Source: Rhodamnia argentea
Lineage: Eukaryota; Streptophyta; Magnoliopsida; Myrtales; Myrtaceae
Reading direction: 5' to 3'
DNA length: 64,000 bases
NCBI RefSeq assembly: GCF_020921035.1
Contig: NC_063151.1
Coordinates: forward strand, 36,152,934-36,216,933
Below are positions 37,301-50,958 of this stretch, piece after piece (position 1 is the stretch's first letter; the number at the start of each line of letters is the position of its first letter). Position numbers and translations under genes: made by a program. A model generated the notes under the pieces. The model did no database searches and was not told where the DNA came from. It saw only the letters and a program-made list of their open reading frames with translations.

Positions 37301-40300
37301 TCTGTACATACTTACGACTTGTTTATTGCAGAAGAGGGAAGGATGGGCTTCCAGTTTCTTATTGAGGGTTCTCAGGTATAACTGAGCTTGATGTTTTGAC
37401 ATCTAATTGTTGCATTTCCTCTGTATTGCTTTATGATGTTTGGATGTCCAAACTATAGGATGCTGCTAAAAAGGCACAAGAACATGCTGCGGAACGAGTG
37501 AGATGTCTTGAAGAAGATTTGGCAAAGTCTAGGTAATCTTTTCTTCCGTTGCTGTTACAAGCCAACATCGCCATGTGTTTGGGTTTGATGAGTTGTCATA
37601 TCTGCTTAGAGACACCATCCTTTCTCCTACCAGTTTCTTTGTCCTAACTGAGTGCATGTTCATATTTTTAGGAGCAAGATTATATTATTGCAGTCAGAGC
37701 GGGACAAGATGGCCCTGGAAGCAGATTTTATGAGGGAGAAACTTGATAGGCTGATGAATGAATCTGAACACAAGGTATCAGTTTTATGTCTAGTCCTATT
37801 AGTCTTTGTGTACATGATCTGAAGTTACTTCTATTACTGCAGAGAGTTTTACTCAAAAGGCAAACTAGTTTCACTGTAGCTGCTCACCCATGGGCAGGCA
37901 TATGTTATCTCTTCTGTCTTGGATCATACTGTCTTACATAGTCCTTGTCTACTAATTATACCTAAGCTCTCATCATTGTTTAATTTAGCTCCATGAACGC
38001 ATGTACATGCATTAGCCGTTCTGGTGAGAATTTGATGGAGAGAAATTCCTATTCTCATTTATGTTTTTTGCTGCTTTACAATGTTACATTTATAGGCTGA
38101 AACGCAGAGAAATCCTAGCAAACAAAAAAGGAAACAAAGCCTAGATAAGAGAGTAATTAGAATCCAAAATTTATGGGATTTGACTAGAGCCTACTCCTAA
38201 CAATCAGCTAATTTCCCAACACATTTACAGCTAGAAAATCTGTATATTTACTGCTCAACACCCCCCCTCAAGCTGGTGAATAGATATCTTCCATTCCCAG
38301 ATTGGTAACTAGCTCGTGAGAACTTCCACCGTTAAGCCCTTTAGTCAAGACATCTGCCACTTGCTGTCCTGATGGGTCATAAGACAAGCAAATCAGTCCT
38401 TCAAGTTTCTGCTTGATGAAGTGTCTATCAATCTCAATATGCTTCGTCCTGTCAATGCTTCACAGGATTATGAGCAATATTAATTGCAGATTTATTGTCG
38501 CAATACAGCTTCATAGGACTCTGCCACTCAACCTTCAAGTCATCAAGAATGATCTTGAGCCATAATAGCTCACATATTCCTTGAGCTGCTGCCTGAAACT
38601 CCGATTCTGCACTAGATCTTGCTACCACATTCTGTTTTTTACTTCTCCAAGCTACCAAGTTATCTCCAAGGAAGGAATCCAGCATAAACCGCATCTGTAT
38701 AAGCTTCAAGCTTGAGATCTGGACTCTTCTTGAATAATACTCCCTTTCCTGGGCTCCCTTTCAAGTAGTGTAGGACTCGATGAGCAGCTTGTAGGTGTGA
38801 CTCCTTTGGATTATGCATGAATTGACTAATCAAGCTTACTGCATAGGAGATATCTGGTCGGGTATGAGCAAGGTAAATCGGCTTTCCCACCAATCATTGA
38901 TGCATATCTCAATCCACTGCTGCCTCCTCTTTTGCTTCTGCTAGTCTCTGGTTCGGCTCAATCGGAGTAGCTACTGGTTTGCAACCAAGCTTCCCGGTTT
39001 CTTCCAAAAGATCCGTCACATACTTTCGTTGTGAAATAAAGATCCCTTGCTTTGAGTATGAAACCTCAATTCCCAGAAAATACCGTAGCTTTCCTAACTC
39101 CTTTATTTCAAACTCCTTAATCAAGCACTGTTTCAGCTGCTGTTTTTCCCTTTCATCATTGCCCGTGACTATTATGTCATCAACATAAACCAACAATGCT
39201 GTAACTCCCCCTGCATCCGAGCATTTTATGAACAGTGTATGGTCTCCCTGGCTTTGTTTATACCCAGATGCCTTCATGACTCCAGCAAATCATCCAAACC
39301 AGGCTCTAGGTGACTGCTTGAGTCCGTATAATTCTTTCTTTAGTCTACAAACCTTTTCAGTTGTTTCCTTTCCTTCAAAACCAGGTGGCATGTTCATGTA
39401 GATTTCCTCTTCCAAATCTCCATGTAAAAATGCATTCTTCACGTCATACTGTTGAAGTTCCCAATCAAAATGAGCAGCTAAAGACAGTAAAATTATTGCA
39501 GTGTTTATTTTAGCCACTGTTGCAAACGTCTCTTGGTAATCCACTCCATATGTTTGAGTGTAACTCTTCGCAACCAATCTTGCTTTGTACCTCTCCAGAG
39601 AACCATCTGCCTTGTACTTCATAGTGAGTTTCCACTTGCAGCCTACTAGATTTTTCCCTTTTGGCCTGTCAACAATTTCCCACGTTTTGTTTTTTTTTCC
39701 AGTGCCTTCAACTCTTCTTTCATGGCATTCCTCCATTCCTCTTTTGACAGTGCTTCAGACAAAGTGTTAGGGATAGCAGTAGTGTTTAAACTCGCAATAA
39801 AGTTTCGGAATGGTGATGATAATCTATCAAGGGACACATAATTTGAAAGTGGATAAAACTGGTTTCTTGGTACACTCGTCCCTTTTCTAACAGCAATAGG
39901 TAAATCAAGATCAGTCTCTGGTGTATCACTAAGCTGTTCATTCACAGGAGGTTCAGGACTTACCATGCTCTCATTGGCAATATCCGGAGTGGCATTTTGG
40001 ACCTGCTCTTGTGTTGGAACAGCTGTCCTCCTTGAGTACACCTGAGAAAATCTCATAGAATCATGAAAACGAGTTGGACTAGTGGGAATAGGAGCAGAAA
40101 CTGGTTGGTGTGTGTGAGAATGTGGTGGACAAGAGATAGGATTCATGGTTGGTTCATGAGCTACGGTGGACGAGTTTGGATTGACAAGGATATTGGATGA
40201 TAAATCCAGATTATCAATAACCCCAAGGCCCTTATCTTCCATGAGTGAAATCTCCCCTTGAAGATAAGGTTTTGAAAAATAGGGTTTATTTTCAACAAAA

Positions 40301-43300
40301 GTGACGTTTGCAGAGAGATAGAATTTTTTGGAAGGGGGGTGGTAACATTTATAGCCCTTTTGTGTTTGTGGGTAACCAAGAAACATGCATTTTATTGCAC
40401 GAGGATCTAGCTTTCCTTGTTGATGATGATGAATGTGGACAAAGGAAATACAACCCTAGACTCGAGGTGTAAGGCCATTAGATGTATGGAAGTGAGGATA
40501 GATGTGAGAAAGAATTTCCATAGGGGTCTTGTGGTCTAATGTATGTGACGGTAGTCTATTGATTATGTATATAGCCATAAGAACAGCTTCCCCCCAAATA
40601 TGTTTTAGGAGCCTGCCCGTGAAACAACAAGGAACAAGTTGTGTTAAGGAGATGACCATTTTTTCTTTCAGCAATCCAATTTTGTTGGGGTGTATTCACA
40701 CAAGATCGCTCATGGATAATGCCTTTCTTTTGAAAATAAGGGGACAATACTTGATTGTAGTAATCTCTAGCATTATACGATCGAAAGACCTTGATTTTGA
40801 CCCCAAATTGTGTTTGAATCATGGAATGAAAGGAAGGAATAATGCTGCCCACATCAGATTTATGTTTGAGTAAGAAAGTCCAAGTGACCCTAGAGCAATC
40901 ATCAATTAGAGTGACAAACCAACGAGCTCCAGAGATGTTTGGAACCGTGGAAGGCCCCCAAATGTCACTGTATCAAGTCAAAAGGATTAGAGCTACAATG
41001 ATTGCTAATAGGAAATGGTACACAGTTATGCTTGGCTAACTCACAAACATGACAATGGAAGTCTTTAATATTCAAACCATTAAACAAGGCTGGAAACATC
41101 ATACTCAAGATTTGAAAGGATGGATGACCAAAACGAAAATCATGAAGCCAAATAGCTTCTTTATTTGAAGTACTAAGAAACGATGAAGATAGATTATTCA
41201 TGATTCTCGCGGTGAGAGGTGTCTCTGGGTAGTACAGCCCACTTTGTTCCTTAGCAAGTCCAATCCTCCTCTCCAAGCCCCGATCCTGCAAAATGCAGTA
41301 AGATGGGTAAAAAACAGCTTGACAATCAAGATCTTTTGTGAGTTTTTGTATAGAGATCAGATTGGAAGACATTTTAGGGACATGAAGGACATCCTTCGGG
41401 ACAAGATTAGGTGTGACGGATATCTCCAACCCCTGCAACAGTAGCAAGAGACCCATTTGCCACAATAATTTTCCTATTGCTAGGACAAGGTGTATAGGTC
41501 CTGAAATGTGATGAGGTGAGTCATATGATCAGTAGCCGCGGAATCAATAACCCAAGAATTACTTGAGAGTGCCGGTGAGCATGCACTAGAGGGTTTATTA
41601 AGAGACCTTAACAAACCTCTTATTTTCTCAATTTCTTCACTATTGAAGGTTGCTTTCCCCTTAACTTCTTCATAACCAGCTTGCTCAATTAGGTGGACCC
41701 GGCGCCTTGGTTGTGTTGCCCGGTTCACCCACTCTCGGCTTGAAGTAGATGGTCTCGCATTCAATTTCCGGCATTGCTCCTTTGTATGTCTCAGCTTCCC
41801 ATAGTAGGCACACCACAAGTTGTGTCGGTTGCCTTTTCTTGGCACATTGCCCTTTTCATCAACCTTTCTGATTGTCAAGGCTGACCCTTCTATTGCCTGT
41901 GGTTCGAGCATTACGGATCGATGACTTTCTTCTGCCCGGATCAAGGAAATTGTTTCCTCCAATGGTGGCACTTCCTCCTTTCCAAGTATTTGAATTCTGA
42001 CTTGGTCGAATTCAGAATTAAGCCCAGCTAAGAAATCGTAGACTCGTTCCTTTTCAATAAAATTCAGAATGGCTGCATCTTCTGGACACCGCATGTGGAA
42101 TACTCGATAATGATCGAGTTCTTGCCATAAGTTCTGCAGAGAATTAGTATACTCTGTAACAGTCTTACCTCCTTGTTTTGTCCCATTGGTTTTCACCTTA
42201 ATTTCGTACACCTGAGCTATATCATGGGCCTTTGAGTACATCCGTCGGATGGAATCCCAGATCCCCTTTGCTGTTGGGAGAAACGTAAAAGTATCGCTTA
42301 TGGCTGGTTCCATGGAATTCCATAGCCATGACATGATCATGGAATCAGTCTCATCCCATGCATCGAACTCAGGATCTCCTTGCTTGGGTCCTGCCCCCAG
42401 TAGATGGCTGAGTTTTCCTTTGCCCTTCAGGTGCGTCTTGACGAATTGTGACCACTTGAGATAGTTTTTCTCATTCAGTCTGTAGGTTGGCCTAATATTC
42501 TGAAGGTCGCCTGTCATGTGTGAAGAGGCGACCTCCTCCGATTGGTTTGTGGTAGGGGAGGGAGAATCTGTGGCTTTGGGTGTGGTTTTGGATGTGGTCA
42601 TTTTGGAGAGAGAAGGTTAGCAAGAATACAAGTGCAGTAATGCAGCTATGAAGGCTGTGTACAGGGGAAAAATTTTCCGGAGAATAATAGACAGCAATGA
42701 AGGTTGCAATCTGAAGTCCAGAAATCTAGCCTAGGGCTCTTATATCATGTGAGAATTTGATGGAGAGAAATTCTTATTCTCATTTATGTTTTCTGCTGCT
42801 TTACAATGTTACATTTATAGGCTAATACACAGAGAAATCCTAGCAAACAAAAAAGGAAACAAAGCCTAAATAAGAGAGTAATTACAATCCCACGATTATG
42901 GGTTTTGACTAGAATCTACTCCTAACAATCAGCTAATTTCCCAACACATTTACAGCTAGAAAATCTGGATATTTACAGCTCAACAGTTCTTCTAGAAATG
43001 TGACCACCTTGATGCATAAATATGACTTTCGCAGCATATTTATTATTACTTAGTTCACGTGAGATGTATTTTTGTTAACTAATTTGCTAATAATGCAACA
43101 ATTTTAGAGAGAAGAAACAAATGGAGTTCTAGCAAGAAATGTGGAGTTTTCCCAGTTGATAGTTGACTACCAACGGAAGGTTCGTGAAAGTTCAGAGTCT
43201 TTGCATTCTGCTGAGGAGCTTACTCGGAAGTTGAATATGGAGGTAAGGACTATGAAGTGGATAAACTGGACGCCTCTTCCCTTTTCTTCTTTCCCTTGTC

Positions 43301-46300
43301 CTCAGTGCTGATTCTTTATATGTTACCTTAGGTTGCTGTTCTGAAGCAAGAAAAAGAAATATTGTCATCTGCTGAAAGGAGGGCTTGTGCTGAAGTTCAA
43401 AGTTTATCAGAAAGAATTTATCGTCTCCAGGTAAAATTGCACTCTCATTTGCACAATTTCATGTCACAACTTGTGTTGGCTTAAAGGAATCTCCATTGAA
43501 GGTCGTATGCATGGATTATCTACTGGCGACCTAGTCCCCTCTTGTTATATTTGATGATTCCTCTAATTGGGTCTCTTGTTTCATGTAGTGCTCATCAGTT
43601 ACAAACACTGCTATTTTTGTGAAGATTTTTCATTCATTACAGCAGTTTTTCAATCCTCATTTTGACTATATTAATCAGTTGACTTAAAAAATCATGGCAT
43701 ATCACCAGCAACTTATTGTGGGCACCATATTTATCACTGCTGTACTTTGTTTGTAACATTCTTGAGAATAACTCATAACTTTTATGTACGTTTTGTTTCC
43801 TCGAATAGAAATTATATGTACATTTTGGTTTGTTTCCCTTGAATATAGGCTACATTGGACACCATTCAGAGTGCCGAGGAAGTCCGTGAGGTTCATGTCC
43901 CTAAAATCAGCTCTTTACTTGTGATAGATTGATGCTGCAGTGCTGTTTTCTACTCTAACTTATACTCTGGGATTCTTAGGAAGCACGAGCAGCGGAGAAG
44001 AAAAGGCAGGAGGAATATATCCAGCATATTCAGGTTTATTTTCACGTCCTTGTCCTGCTTATATTTAAGTGGTGCAACCTTTATTCCACAATTGAGTGTA
44101 ATTGTTGTTGTCTTTAGAAATTGTTGAAATGATCGTGGTCTAGTTAAACTCCTGTAATGTGCTGCTTTTCCTTATTAGGGGTTGTAAGACTTGAAATTTG
44201 AGTGAGCTATATGGATTTCCATGAAGAAAATGAATCGTACTCCATGAATATGATGTCTGTCTAGTGTGATGTATGGAATATATATGACAAAGGTGGAGTG
44301 TTGGAGAATTTCTATCGATTGGTCACTCTTGTATAAAGCATGTGGTATCTCGTTGAACAACTTAGGAACTGCAGAAAAGGGTTTATAAAAATATTTGGTT
44401 TCAATTTTATCAGAGGCAGAGAGCAAAAACCTACATATAAGAGGGTGCATTTGTTCAGTGTATAATAAGCATCATGCTGGCAAAACCATTGATAGGATAA
44501 AAGTTGCATTTAAATGGTCATGGTATTTATAGATTTTGGATAATAAGTTCATACGCTACTCATTGAAAATTTTTCTTTGTCCTGTTTGAAGGGAATAATA
44601 TCTTGTCCTTGGATGCTTGTTAAAATGTATGGTGATGATGAAGCAATTTGTATGCCTGAATTGAAGTTCTGTTGTTGTCTCCTGATTTTGTCGCTCGAAA
44701 CACAACTGAAATTTTCTTAAACTGCTGCTGAAAACTGTACATTTGCAGAAGGAATGGGCTGAGGCTAAGAAGGAGCTACAAGAAGAACATGATAATGTTC
44801 GAAAGTTGACGCTCGATCGGGACCAATCTTTAAAAAATTCAATGAAACAAGTTGAAGAGATGGGAAAGGAGTTGGCCAGTGCCTTGCGTGCTGTTGCAGC
44901 TGCTGAGACTAGGGCAGCTGTGGCCGAGGTACTTTGACATTGCTTCGCAGTATCATATTTCCTCTATGAGGTGCTATGTTCATCATGTTGGAATAATGAA
45001 ATTCGCAAGTAACATCCCTTGCCATTTTACAGGCTAAACTATCTGACCTGGAGAAAAGGATCAAATCTTCAGATTCAAAGGTGCATTACATTCCTGTCCC
45101 TGTTGAACATTATCACTATTGGTTGACTATGATGATGCTAGACTTGCTTTTCACATGTGTTTTTGTTTGTTAATTCTGGTGCCTATGTTCGCATAATCAA
45201 TTAATTCTGGTACTGATTCAATGAGATGGAGTTCTTTCTGCTCTGAAAAGAAATGTTCCTGTATGGGACAACTTTTAAACCTTCTCATTCATGCAGATTG
45301 TAGAGGTGGCTAATGCTGGTGGAAGTCTCTCTATTTCAACTAATGAGGTTAGCTTCCATTGGATTACGATGTAATTTCTTTGGATATGCAAGACAGCTTT
45401 GTGCTTTTACCATTTAGCAGGTGTAAATATGTACTTGTGAACTGCATCCCTAACTTTAGCCTACACGGACATCAAATCAGAGAGACATTTATCTGTGGTT
45501 ATTTTGCAAGTTAACTGGTTACTTGGAATAAGAGCAAGATTATCGGATGGTCACATCACTGGATTTTTTTCCCCCTCAGGCTTATTCAGAACTGCAAATT
45601 GCAAAAGAAGAAATAGAGAAACTAAGAGAAGAAGCACAGGCAAACAAGGAGCACATGCTACAGGTATGCACATAGCACTTAAAAAGACAAAATACTTATC
45701 TTTCAATTTTGTTCGTGGAGTTAAAAAGTGTTGTATGAGTTTGTAGTACAAAAGCATAGCACAAGTGAATGAATCAGCATTGAAGCAGATGGAATGCGCT
45801 CATGAAAACTTCAAAACAGAGGTAGCTTCGCTAGTCTGTTTGATCTTGACATGTTTATTCATGTGCTGACATATTTTTGTATGCATTTTGTTCATTAAAT
45901 ATTCTTTAGGCAGAGAGATTAAAGCAATCTTTGGAGGCTGAAGTAGTTTCACTAAGGGAGAGGCTTTCTCAAATGGAAACTGAAGTCAACAATAAATCAG
46001 AGCAAGTTGCTTCTATGAATGTTGAGAAGGAAGAGGCCGTTGCATCTGTGTTAGCAGAAATTACTAGTTTGAAAGAAGAAAATACGCTTAAAAGGTCAGT
46101 AATTTTTTGCCTTAGTAACGTGAAGCATGTAATGTTTTTCTTTTCTTCTGCAGGATTGAGCTCAGTTCAAAATCTCCTCTTTGATTTGTATATCTGTAAA
46201 TAACTAATTTTACCCTCTAATTTTAGTAGTAACCAATTGCATGATTAATTTGCAAGTTCGAATGCAATGCCCATGTTGTCGTTTTGAAGGTAGTGGTGTC

Positions 46301-49300
46301 ATTATGCAGGGGTGCTAGATGATGATCCGACAAGCTTAGTTATCTGTCTCGTGTGAATAAACGTGGAATTTCTTTTCTCAAATACCACTTTTTGTGCAGT
46401 TCCGCAGTTGGCACATTGGAAACAAAGATTTCTCTGTTGGAAGATAAGTGGAAGAGTGAGCATGAGCGCTGGCGTTCTGCTCAGTCTAACTATGAACGAC
46501 AGGTACTTAAATGACATAATTGAACTCTGTGCCTGTCTGGTTCAATTTTAAGCTCCTCTAGATCTCCATTTTGCTTTCTCACCGAAGTTATGGAAATCTA
46601 AGATGACATGAAATGTTAAAATCTACTAAATTTCAATAATTGAAGGTATTGAATATTAAATAAGAGTCTAATATTTATATTCACAAAAAGAAAAAGCTAA
46701 GAAAAAAAAACACCCATTTAGGCTTTGTTTTTCAACTGTATTTTTCTGTCGGATCAAATGAATTGGATAAGATTCTTGTAATAATTTCAGTAATTAAGCT
46801 TGGAATGACTAGATGAAATTTCTCTAATCCTGTTCAAGGAAACTTAGGGTGTTCTAATCCCTTACCCTAATCTTCTCGTCCTTGAGAGCTAAAAATACTT
46901 AACTTGTTCAGACTATCTTAGGTTCTGTCTCAATTGACTTTCATTTTTTACATTTGATCTGGTGCGGCATGCCTTCGGTCTTTTTTATTTAAACCTGGGA
47001 ACCCTTGAAACTTTTTCAATATTTTTAGTTTGGCGGGAGGGCAAAAGGTACATTTTACTTACACTTAATGCTTAGGAAACAAGCTTTAATTGTATGTGCT
47101 TGTTATACTTTTTGGTATTGAAGGTTTGTAGATTTGTTGTTGCATCTTATATCATCGGATTCCGGGTGGGATATGGTTCCAAATAATGAACTGGATATGG
47201 ACAGTTCCAATAAGATTTTATTCTTGAACAAAAATACATTTTTGGATTTATTTTACGTGTTGCATGTCCAGAATGGAGGGGTGCACGTTAGTAAATGGTT
47301 AATAAGATAATCCTCTTGGGTTTTTAAAATTGCTGTGTCTAAGGCTAGTTGTGAACTATCTACGTTTGGCAGGTTATTCTGCAATCCGAGACAATTCAAG
47401 AGTTGACAAAAACATCAGAAGCTTTGGCTTCATTGCAACAGGAGACAGAGGGATTACGCAGGCGGGCAAATTCTCTGAAAAGTGAGAATGTATGTACCTC
47501 ATCGCAGCTTTAGTGTTGCTAGATTATATCACTTGAATAGTTCATGTTGTAAGTGTGCGACGTAATCTTTCCTCATACTTTTCCTTGTAATTGACAATAG
47601 AAGTATTAAGATACTGCATGCTTTGTTTAGAAGTAGAATTGAGTGAAATTGTGAAATAAGAGATATCAATTTCCTAGAAAATAAATTACCACTGTTAAGT
47701 GTATCCCGCATTGCTTGTCTATGAGGTTTCAATGGGCCTATATTCATGGGGTCTCCATCCACATGTTGGTTTAAGTTTTTGGGTTGGACATCATATCATA
47801 GTACTAGAGCCAGTTTCAACCCTAGATTTATTTCGCGTGCGAGGCTTGCTTTTCGTCAATTCTATGTATTGTTCTCTATATGGTTCGCATGTGAAAGGAA
47901 GTATCAGATTTTGCATTGCTTGTCTATGGTTTCAATGGGTTTTTTATTCATTTTTTTTAGTTTAAATTTTGGGTTGGACATTCTAACAACCATCGAAATA
48001 TAGATCTCTCTCTCCTTTTCTGTGCCGTTTGGGAAAGAGTATTTGAGCAACGGATGAGGCAAAAGGATCATATTCTGGAGAATTAGTTTGGATTTGGCCA
48101 GGAAAGTTAACTTATGACATCATTTATCTGTTGAAGAGGTCTATGGCTGAAAAGAAGATTTGTTGAAGAGTTCGATGGAGGTTTTTTTTTGTTTTTTTTT
48201 GTTTTTTTGTGATAGTTGAGAGGAGATATATCTTTTAGGGAACTGGAGAAAGTGCATGAAAAAAACTTGTGAGAAGTCATTTCGAGGGTATTGTAGAATA
48301 AAAAGGTCTTAAGTTGCATTATTGCTAGCTGTAAAGTACATGCATGATAGATGTGATAAGGATGGGATAAGCAGTTACAGGAGGAGTAGCTATAACAATC
48401 TCTATTTGTTACCCCATCTTTTTCCGGAGACATGTAAGTGCTTATCAGGCACATGCAAGATGTATCTTGGTGTGCTTTCTACGGATCTTATTGTGCTCGT
48501 GTACTGGATATGTTTTCATATGGGTGGGAATAATGAACCGAACCTTAGCTCTTTCGACTCAGTAGTAAGGATGGGAACCATGGAATACAAAAGGTCTGAT
48601 TGAGTGAACAAATGGCATCCTGTTAAGTAGCAAATCGGCTTGGATTCTTCTATTTGGGAATTGTTTTCGCAAAATCACGGGGATTTGAAGAAGACTTGAC
48701 TTGTAAGATACAGGTGGAATTCATGAATCAAGAAGCGAATTTGGCATCTTCTACGGTTCACAACCAACCGAGATAAAGATGTTTCAGTGCGGGTGTGGCA
48801 GTCATAGAAGAGTAGTGAAAAGTATATGCGTAAAAAGATTTGAATGACCCTTATTGAAGAGAAGAGTATGAAACTTGATAAAAATTATTTGAATATGGAT
48901 AGAGATTATCACATGCTTCATGGAGGTGATGCAATTTTTGTTAGAGGGGCTGAATAGAAGTGTACTTTGGCAAGAACCCTAAAGAAGTATCTTTTTACTT
49001 TAGATCTTAGACAAGTCATTTGACTGGACGCAATCTGGTAAGTTGGTTCTTTTATTCTATTAGTTTTAGATGGCCATTCATTATTGAAGCTCCGTTTGGA
49101 AGGTTTGCAGTGAAATAACACTTGCTTGTTTATTGTTCTTGTGAGTGAGCTAGCATGGAAAACGGAGCTTAAAGAAATTGTTGGTTGCGCTTAGGCTCAG
49201 ATAAATTGTTGAAAAAGCAGACTACCTTTATAGATTGGGAACCTAGTTGGATACCAACTTAACATTACTTTTACAGAGTGATGGAATGGGTTGCAGATAT

Positions 49301-50890
49301 ATTTATTCTCAGTTAATGGAGAAATGCGTATGTCTAAAACTTGTAAAAAAGAAACACACTCTAAGAAATACGAATAATTGCTGCAGTGAATGCAAAAATT
49401 GCAATTGCCATGGGAAGGAGCGATTATAAAATCAAAAGGTTTTATCTACAGTTATCTGAGTAGTCTCAATTTGAAATTGCACTCGTGATTACTTATGGCT
49501 CAACTGGCAAAATTATTCTTTTTATTCCTCTCATAGTAGACCGGGTTACCAAAATAAAGAACAAGCAGAAAAAAAGGACCGGAAAAGCCAATATTATTTG
49601 GGGCATCGTATTTTCCTGTTATGTTGAAATATGGTGACAATTCACGAAACTGTATTATTAAATCGATGACTTTATTGCTGCTGAATTGTGTAGGATGAAT
49701 TGAAGGCCAGGTGGGAAGTGGAGAAGTCAATCCTGGTGGAATCGAAAGCAGAAGCTGAGAAAAAGTACAACGAATTGAATGAACAGGTCGTTTTTTAACC
49801 TCATACTCTATTTTCTGTTTTAGAATTATGCTAGTTTGAGAGCTATATCTGGAGAGCTAGTTAAAAGTGATTAACATAAGAACAGTTGGTTTAACATTGC
49901 TGATGTCTGCATATGTCTGTCAGTTCTATGTAATCTAAACTGTGATGTGGCATTAAAGCATAAACCTGCTTAGTACCTTCATCTCCAACTAAAACAGTCC
50001 AAGTTGAATTTTACATGTCTTATGCAGAATAAAATACTACATGATAGACTTGGAGCTCTGCACATTCAACTGGCCGAGAGAGAATGTACTTCTGCTGGAA
50101 TCTCTGCGGATGACAATGCTGGCTTGCAGAGTGTGATTAATTATCTCCGACGGTCAAAGGAAATAGTAAGTGTCTCTCAGTCTCTCACCCACCCAAGTGT
50201 CCAGCCACACCACTTTCTCACTCGATTGAGAGGTTTATCTTGTACAGGCAGAAACGGAGATATCTTTGTTAAAGCAGGAAAGGTTGCGGTTACAATCACA
50301 AGTAAGTGATTCCGTACCTTACATAGAACAGCACTTCTTTTCTCTTGATTTCCTTTGTGCCCTTTTACCATATGCTTCTCTCTTGGTGCATTGCTGTACA
50401 ATTGTAGTTGAATGAAACTTTACCCTCTTGGACAAGTCCTCCGGCATTTTCCTCTTCTTTCTCTAAAAAACTATTTGTTATGTAACTATGTTTAATTTGT
50501 TCCTATACGTAGGGGTTTTAACATGATCAAAAGCTTTTCATTTAGCATTAATTAAATGTTTGCATCCCACTGATCTTTCCTTTACCATTCATAGGCTATC
50601 CCTTTCCTTTGTTCTCTTGTCTAAATATAGTGATTATGCAGCTCGAGAGTGCCCAAAAGGCAGCAGAAACCGCCCAGGAGTCACTTCGTGTTGAGCGTGC
50701 AAGCTCAAGGTCATTGCTGTTCTCAGAAGACGAGTTTAAATCCCTACAGCTTCAGGTTATGGTTCTGCCATTTTGTTTTTTCTTTGTTGTCTTAGTCTTA
50801 CTGAGGTTGTAATAATATGTCTCCTTCACTCTAGACATGGTGAACATTTATTTCTGTCATTGAGAAAGCTTTTTGTAGTACATACTTAGT

Positions 50891-50958
<68 letters not shown>

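Larger units (their letters stand above)
38018..42990 (-). mobile_element. Ty1/Copia LTR retrotransposon, complete but decayed, in NUA intron 21
   Basis: The insertion spans 38023-42985 (4963 bp) and is flanked by identical 5-bp target duplications GTTCT (38018-38022 and 42986-42990). It is transcribed opposite to NUA. Two 238-bp LTRs bracket gag, protease, integrase, reverse transcriptase and RNase H in Copia order. A purine-rich CTTGAGGGGGGG polypurine tract abuts the 3' LTR. Beside the 5' LTR, TGATATAAGAGCCCTA is a decayed initiator-Met primer-binding site (intact form TGGTATCAGAGC). I counted about 17 LTR differences (about 7%), an insertion of perhaps a few million years given usual plant rates. 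The intron splice sites remain intact, so NUA can splice the element out. Confidence 0.95.

Noticed and set aside
38979..41444. Plus-strand frames across the Copia element
   Set aside because: They are antisense to recognisable Copia domains on the minus strand.
44626..44660. GTGATGA...CTGA, like C/D box snoRNA signals in NUA intron 25
   Set aside because: The boxes are too close together and lack a terminal stem; the match is expected by chance.
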